Of a stretch of DNA of 8,374 nt, positions 5,907-8,374 are shown one piece after another. The DNA is taken from assembly GCA_015661985.1 (NCBI GenBank), contig DQVB01000349.1:1-8374 (forward strand). The letters are read 5' to 3'. The position numbers and the translations under genes were made by a program. The first letter of the stretch is position 1, and every line of letters starts with the position of its first letter. The notes beneath the pieces are model-generated. The model had not been told where the DNA came from, made no database searches, and saw nothing but the letters and a program-made list of their open reading frames with translations. The DNA is from Planctomycetota bacterium (GTDB lineage Bacteria; Planctomycetota; Planctomycetia; Pirellulales; Thermoguttaceae).

Positions 5907-7013
5907 CTACGCGTCGAGCAGCTGGCCATAGAGCCGCGCATAGCGATCCACCATCCGCTCGACGCTGAAGTGATCCCGCATCCGCTGGCGGGCGGCTTCA
6001 CCCAGGCGGCGAGCCAAGGGGCGGTCGTCCAGCAGGTTGTTCGTATGGCCGCACAATTCACGGCGGCAGGCCACACCGGGCGGTACCAAGAACCCGGTCT
6101 GGCCGTGGATCACCAGGTCACGGGTGCCGGGGATGTCCGTGGCCACCACGGGCACCCCGCAGGCCATGGCCTCCATGATGGCATTGGATTGGCCTTCGTA
6201 GGCGCTGGTGGACCAGAGCACGTCGAAGTGCGGCATCAGGCGGGGTACGTCGTCGCGGTGCCCGAGGAAGTGCACCTTGTCGCGGATCCGCACCTGGTCC
6301 CGGAACTGGCGGAGGCGCCGGTGGTGCGGCCCGTCGCCGATGATCAGCAGGTGGACATCATCGCGGATCACCTTCAGCAGGTCGGCAGCCCAGATGGCAT
6401 GCTTGATCTGTTTCTGGGGCCAGAGGCGCCCGACCACGGCCACCAGCCGGCTTTCGGGCGGCAGGCCCAATTCGGCCAGGATCTCTTGGCGCGTCGTCGA
6501 AACGGGCGGGGCTGGCGGTACGCCGTTGGGAATCACCTCGAACTTCTCGGCGGGCAAACCATGGCGGACGTAGAAATCCCGCACCCCGGCACTGACCGCC
6601 ACGATCCGTGTCGTGTCCCGGGCCAAACGCCGGTCGATCGTCAACTCCAGCCATCCCTTCCAGGGATCGACGCATCGCTCGCAGGCCACCAGCCGCTTGA
6701 CCCCGCAATCCAGCGCCGCCCGACGCCCGTAGGCGTTGGCCGCAAAGATCCACGTCTGCACCAGATCGGGACGGCGACGATCGATCTCGTGGCGCAGCCG
6801 CCAGTAGGCCTGGGGGTCGACGCGCCACCGTTTGCCGATCACGACCACCGGGATCGCGGACTCCTCCAGCTCGGCCCGCAGCGGCCCGGCACGCGTGAGC
6901 ACACACACGTGCACATCGAACTGGTCACGCGGCAGGCCACGCACCAGCAGGCTCATCTGCTTTTCGGCGCCGGCCCGGTCCAGCGATGGGATGATGTGCA
7001 AGATCCGCTTCAT
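5907..7013 (-). CDS. GT4-family glycosyltransferase (GT-B fold)
   Basis: This 368-residue enzyme would transfer a sugar from a nucleotide donor to a glycan, lipid or other acceptor. The N-terminal acceptor half starts with MKRILHIIPSLDRAGAEKQ, with the glycine-rich turn at 12-17. The donor half has VIPNGV (160-165), VVGRLWPQKQ (193-202), the GDGP turn (226-229), FLGHRDDV (249-256) and the EX7E motif with E273 and E281 in YEGQSNAIMEAM, followed by GVPVVATDIPGTRDLV and TGFLVPPG. All are standard retaining GT4 signatures and the length is normal for the family. The ATG at 7013 begins the first beta strand; the frame stays open upstream to 7154 but that part looks noncoding and overlaps the repeat region. 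Only a weak GGA lies before the ATG. Donor and acceptor cannot be told from sequence; envelope polysaccharide synthesis is the usual role. Confidence 0.93.
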   Translation of the reverse strand: MKRILHIIPSLDRAGAEKQMSLLVRGLPRDQFDVHVCVLTRAGPLRAELEESAIPVVVIGKRWRVDPQAYWRLRHEIDRRRPDLVQTWIFAANAYGRRAALDCGVKRLVACERCVDPWKGWLELTIDRRLARDTTRIVAVSAGVRDFYVRHGLPAEKFEVIPNGVPPAPPVSTTRQEILAELGLPPESRLVAVVGRLWPQKQIKHAIWAADLLKVIRDDVHLLIIGDGPHHRRLRQFRDQVRIRDKVHFLGHRDDVPRLMPHFDVLWSTSAYEGQSNAIMEAMACGVPVVATDIPGTRDLVIHGQTGFLVPPGVACRRELCGHTNNLLDDRPLARRLGEAARQRMRDHFSVERMVDRYARLYGQLLDA

Positions 7014-7281
7014 CACGTCCGACCATACCCCACACAGTTGGAAACTTCGGCTTGGGTCGTTTTGGCCCCTTTCCGGGTGACAGCCGCCGGAAGTGGATCG
7101 TTCGTACTCCCGCCCTTGGGCGGAATGATCATCCACCGTTTGCCGGCCCACCATCCACCTAAAGGCGGTACTGCAAACGGAGCAACAGCTTGCTTCGCTC
7201 CCAGGCTGTTACCCGGTTCTGGACCATGCCGAGACTTCCATAGCCGAAAAAATCGTGGAAGCCCGGCGGCTGGACGCAGCC
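7014..7281. repeat. Intergenic region with nested inverted repeats
   Basis: No gene is seen here. Two similar 5-bp hairpins face each other: CCGCC-CTTG-GGCGG (7110-7123) and CCACC-TAAA-GGCGG (7155-7168). The middle pair of the second is a G-U wobble only on the minus-strand RNA. Each has a GTAC on its outer side (7104-7107 and 7168-7171). A perfect 8-bp inverted repeat CCGTTTGC (7136-7143) / GCAAACGG (7173-7180) encloses the second hairpin, and CATCCACC is directly repeated at 7130-7137 and 7152-7159. GGAGC/GCTCC (7179-7201) adds a further stem. It may be a second degenerate REP-like element. A 5-bp stem GGCTG/CAGCC (7268-7281) lies directly after the stop of the phosphoribosyltransferase gene. 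Confidence 0.4.
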
Positions 7282-7818
7282 CTACTGGGGCTCGCCCCCG
7301 AAATCCTCGGGTTCCAGCGAGGCTACGTACGGCAGGTTCCGATACATATCGTTATAATCCAGGCCGTAGCCGACGACGAACACGTTGGGGATGTCAAAGG
7401 CGACGAAGTCCGGCTCCATGGGCACCTGGCATCGGTCCCGCTTGCGGAGAAGAACGGCGGTGCGCACCTCGGTCGGCCCCAACGCTTCGATCTGCGGCAC
7501 CAGCTGCCAGAGGGTGTGGCCGGTGTCGAAGATGTCGTCCACCAACAGCACGCGCCGTCCTTCGAGGCCCGAGCTGAGCGTTTCCACGTTAATCTCCAAA
7601 GCCCCCGGTTGAGTGGCGTTGTGCCGGTAGCTCCTGGCCTGGACCAACTCGACACGGAGCGGCAAGTCGAGCAGGCGGATCAGGTCGGCCAACAACACAA
7701 CACTGCCGATCAATACGCCGACGATCGTCAGCGGGCTCCCCTGATAGAAGGCCTGGATGTGATCGGCCATGCGGCGGATCCCCTGCTGCAGACGGTCGGC
7801 GTCCAACAGTGTTTTCAT
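7282..7818 (-). CDS. hpt: Hypoxanthine(-guanine) phosphoribosyltransferase
   Basis: This enzyme joins hypoxanthine or guanine to PRPP to give IMP or GMP in purine salvage, in the cytoplasm. The product is 178 residues, normal for bacterial Hpt. The PRPP-binding motif is RVLLVDDIFDTGHTL (89-103), with the acidic pair D94/D95 and the likely catalytic D98. EPDFVAFDIPNVFVVGYGLDY (residues 135-155) followed by YRNLPYV is the family's C-terminal signature. The pyrophosphate loop reads VLIGS where relatives have VLKGS, and the residue before PDF is E135 where the human enzyme has purine-contacting K165. The ATG at 7818 overlaps the upstream stop as ATGA, implying translational coupling; AGGGA lies about 12 nt before it. 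A xanthine-preferring or otherwise shifted relative is possible, but the fold and family are clear. Confidence 0.93.
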   Translation of the reverse strand: MKTLLDADRLQQGIRRMADHIQAFYQGSPLTIVGVLIGSVVLLADLIRLLDLPLRVELVQARSYRHNATQPGALEINVETLSSGLEGRRVLLVDDIFDTGHTLWQLVPQIEALGPTEVRTAVLLRKRDRCQVPMEPDFVAFDIPNVFVVGYGLDYNDMYRNLPYVASLEPEDFGGEPQ

Positions 7819-8374
7819 CGGCTGTCAGGTCCCTGGATGAATTCAAACGACGGGCTGCCGATCACCTTCAGATGGTTACGCGAGGGCCAGTACTGAATCT
7901 TCTGAGCAGTGGCCTTCGAGCGTGGTCCACCTGGGCGGGGCTCATAAAACAGCTCGGCGTTCACCCGGCCATCGCCTTCCAGGACCAGCAGGTCCTTGGC
8001 TTCAGCGAAGGTAATCCGCACCGCGCGGGCCGTGAACTGCTCTGCTTCCACCAGGGCGTTGCCCTGGGCCTCCAGCTCCACCGAGGGCTCGCCCGTGGTG
8101 GGCATCCGCATCTGGCTGACCGTCAGCTGGCGGCAGCTGACCAACACCGCACCGGCAGCCAGCACGCCCGGGTCGTCTGGATCCAGCGCCTGGTCCCAAG
8201 CGTCCACGGGCCCGTAGATGCACCGCACCTGGTTGTCGAAGGTCAGTTTCTGGTGGCGGAGGTTGCCCGTCACGGCCCGCTGGAATCGAACCTTGAGGTA
8301 CGTCAGTCGGTGGTCGGGCGAAGGTGCTTGCCGGGCCGCGGGCGCGCCGGGGCGCCGCCCCAGGGGGATGGCCA
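7815..8374 (-). CDS. OstA/LptA-like protein, C-terminal part (5' end outside window)
   Basis: The frame is open to the window edge and ends at TGA 7817-7815, giving 185 visible residues; the GTG at 8273 is probably internal. The visible part alternates short beta strands in the manner of LptA/OstA beta-jellyroll repeats: RAVTGNLRHQKLTFDNQV, AVLVSCRQLTVSQM, LEAQGNALVEAEQFTARAVR, ITFAEAKDLLVLEGDGRVNA and ATAQKIQYWPSRNHLKVIGS. This pattern of polar-layer build-up and 'G...A..I.Y' turns is typical of proteins bridging the periplasm for lipopolysaccharide export. No signal peptide can be judged because the start is missing. The upstream end of the visible part is rich in Pro, Ala and Arg and looks like a linker. 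It shares an ATGA overlap with hpt. The specific function is inferred; a planctomycete protein of this class need not do classical LPS transport. Confidence 0.65.
   Translation of the reverse strand, partial: AIPLGRRPGAPAARQAPSPDHRLTYLKVRFQRAVTGNLRHQKLTFDNQVRCIYGPVDAWDQALDPDDPGVLAAGAVLVSCRQLTVSQMRMPTTGEPSVELEAQGNALVEAEQFTARAVRITFAEAKDLLVLEGDGRVNAELFYEPRPGGPRSKATAQKIQYWPSRNHLKVIGSPSFEFIQGPDSR

Noticed and set aside
7020..7030. TATGGT as a -10 box for the glycosyltransferase gene
   Set aside because: Only four of six bases match, there is no -35 box at a fitting distance, and it would leave almost no leader.
7247..7281. Intrinsic terminator for hpt on the minus strand (T-run at 7252-7247)
   Set aside because: The nearest good stem (7281-7268) is separated from the six T by 15 nt; the nearer stem is only 4 bp, so the layout is not convincing.
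5970..7577. Very long open frame on the + strand (535 codons) opposite the glycosyltransferase and part of hpt
   Set aside because: It spans two well-supported minus-strand genes and the repeat region between them, and shows no domain of its own.
1..8374. CRISPR array, tRNA, rRNA, toxin-antitoxin or defence system
   Set aside because: I looked for regular spaced repeats, tRNA-like cloverleaves and known defence motifs and saw none.

Overview
The window is GC-rich bacterial DNA. Gene content points to a planctomycete, most likely in or near the Pirellulales: a Hanks-type kinase with a zinc-ribbon tail, a PP2C phosphatase, a DUF4010 membrane protein, a GT4 glycosyltransferase and a purine phosphoribosyltransferase coupled to an OstA/LptA-like protein. 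This placement is inferred from gene families and style; no rRNA or other marker is present.

Layout. Positions 2-637 (+) hold the C-terminal part of a TPR-repeat protein, convergent with a Ser/Thr kinase (921-2222, -) that ends in four zinc ribbons. Upstream of the kinase on the same strand is a PP2C-type phosphatase (2454-3422, -); the two form a plausible kinase/phosphatase signalling pair. A 478-bp divergent gap separates the phosphatase from panD (3901-4257, +), aspartate 1-decarboxylase, which starts at GTG. The next 373 bp hold a REPIN-like inverted-repeat element (4315-4511), a strong hairpin and an intrinsic terminator whose T-run ends 32 nt before the GTG start of a DUF4010/MgtC-like membrane protein (4631-5893, +). 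That gene is convergent, 13 nt apart, with a GT4 glycosyltransferase (5907-7013, -). A second inverted-repeat-rich gap (7014-7281) follows. The last two genes are a hypoxanthine phosphoribosyltransferase-like gene (7282-7818, -) and the C-terminal part of an OstA/LptA-like protein (7815 to the window end, -), which overlap by ATGA and are probably one operon.

The genes serve signalling, CoA precursor supply, membrane transport, glycan synthesis, purine salvage and envelope biogenesis, and do not form one obvious pathway. I see no defence system, CRISPR array, tRNA, rRNA or intact transposase. The least ordinary items are the four-ribbon non-RD kinase, the covarying REP-like pair after panD, and the terminator placed just ahead of the DUF4010 gene.
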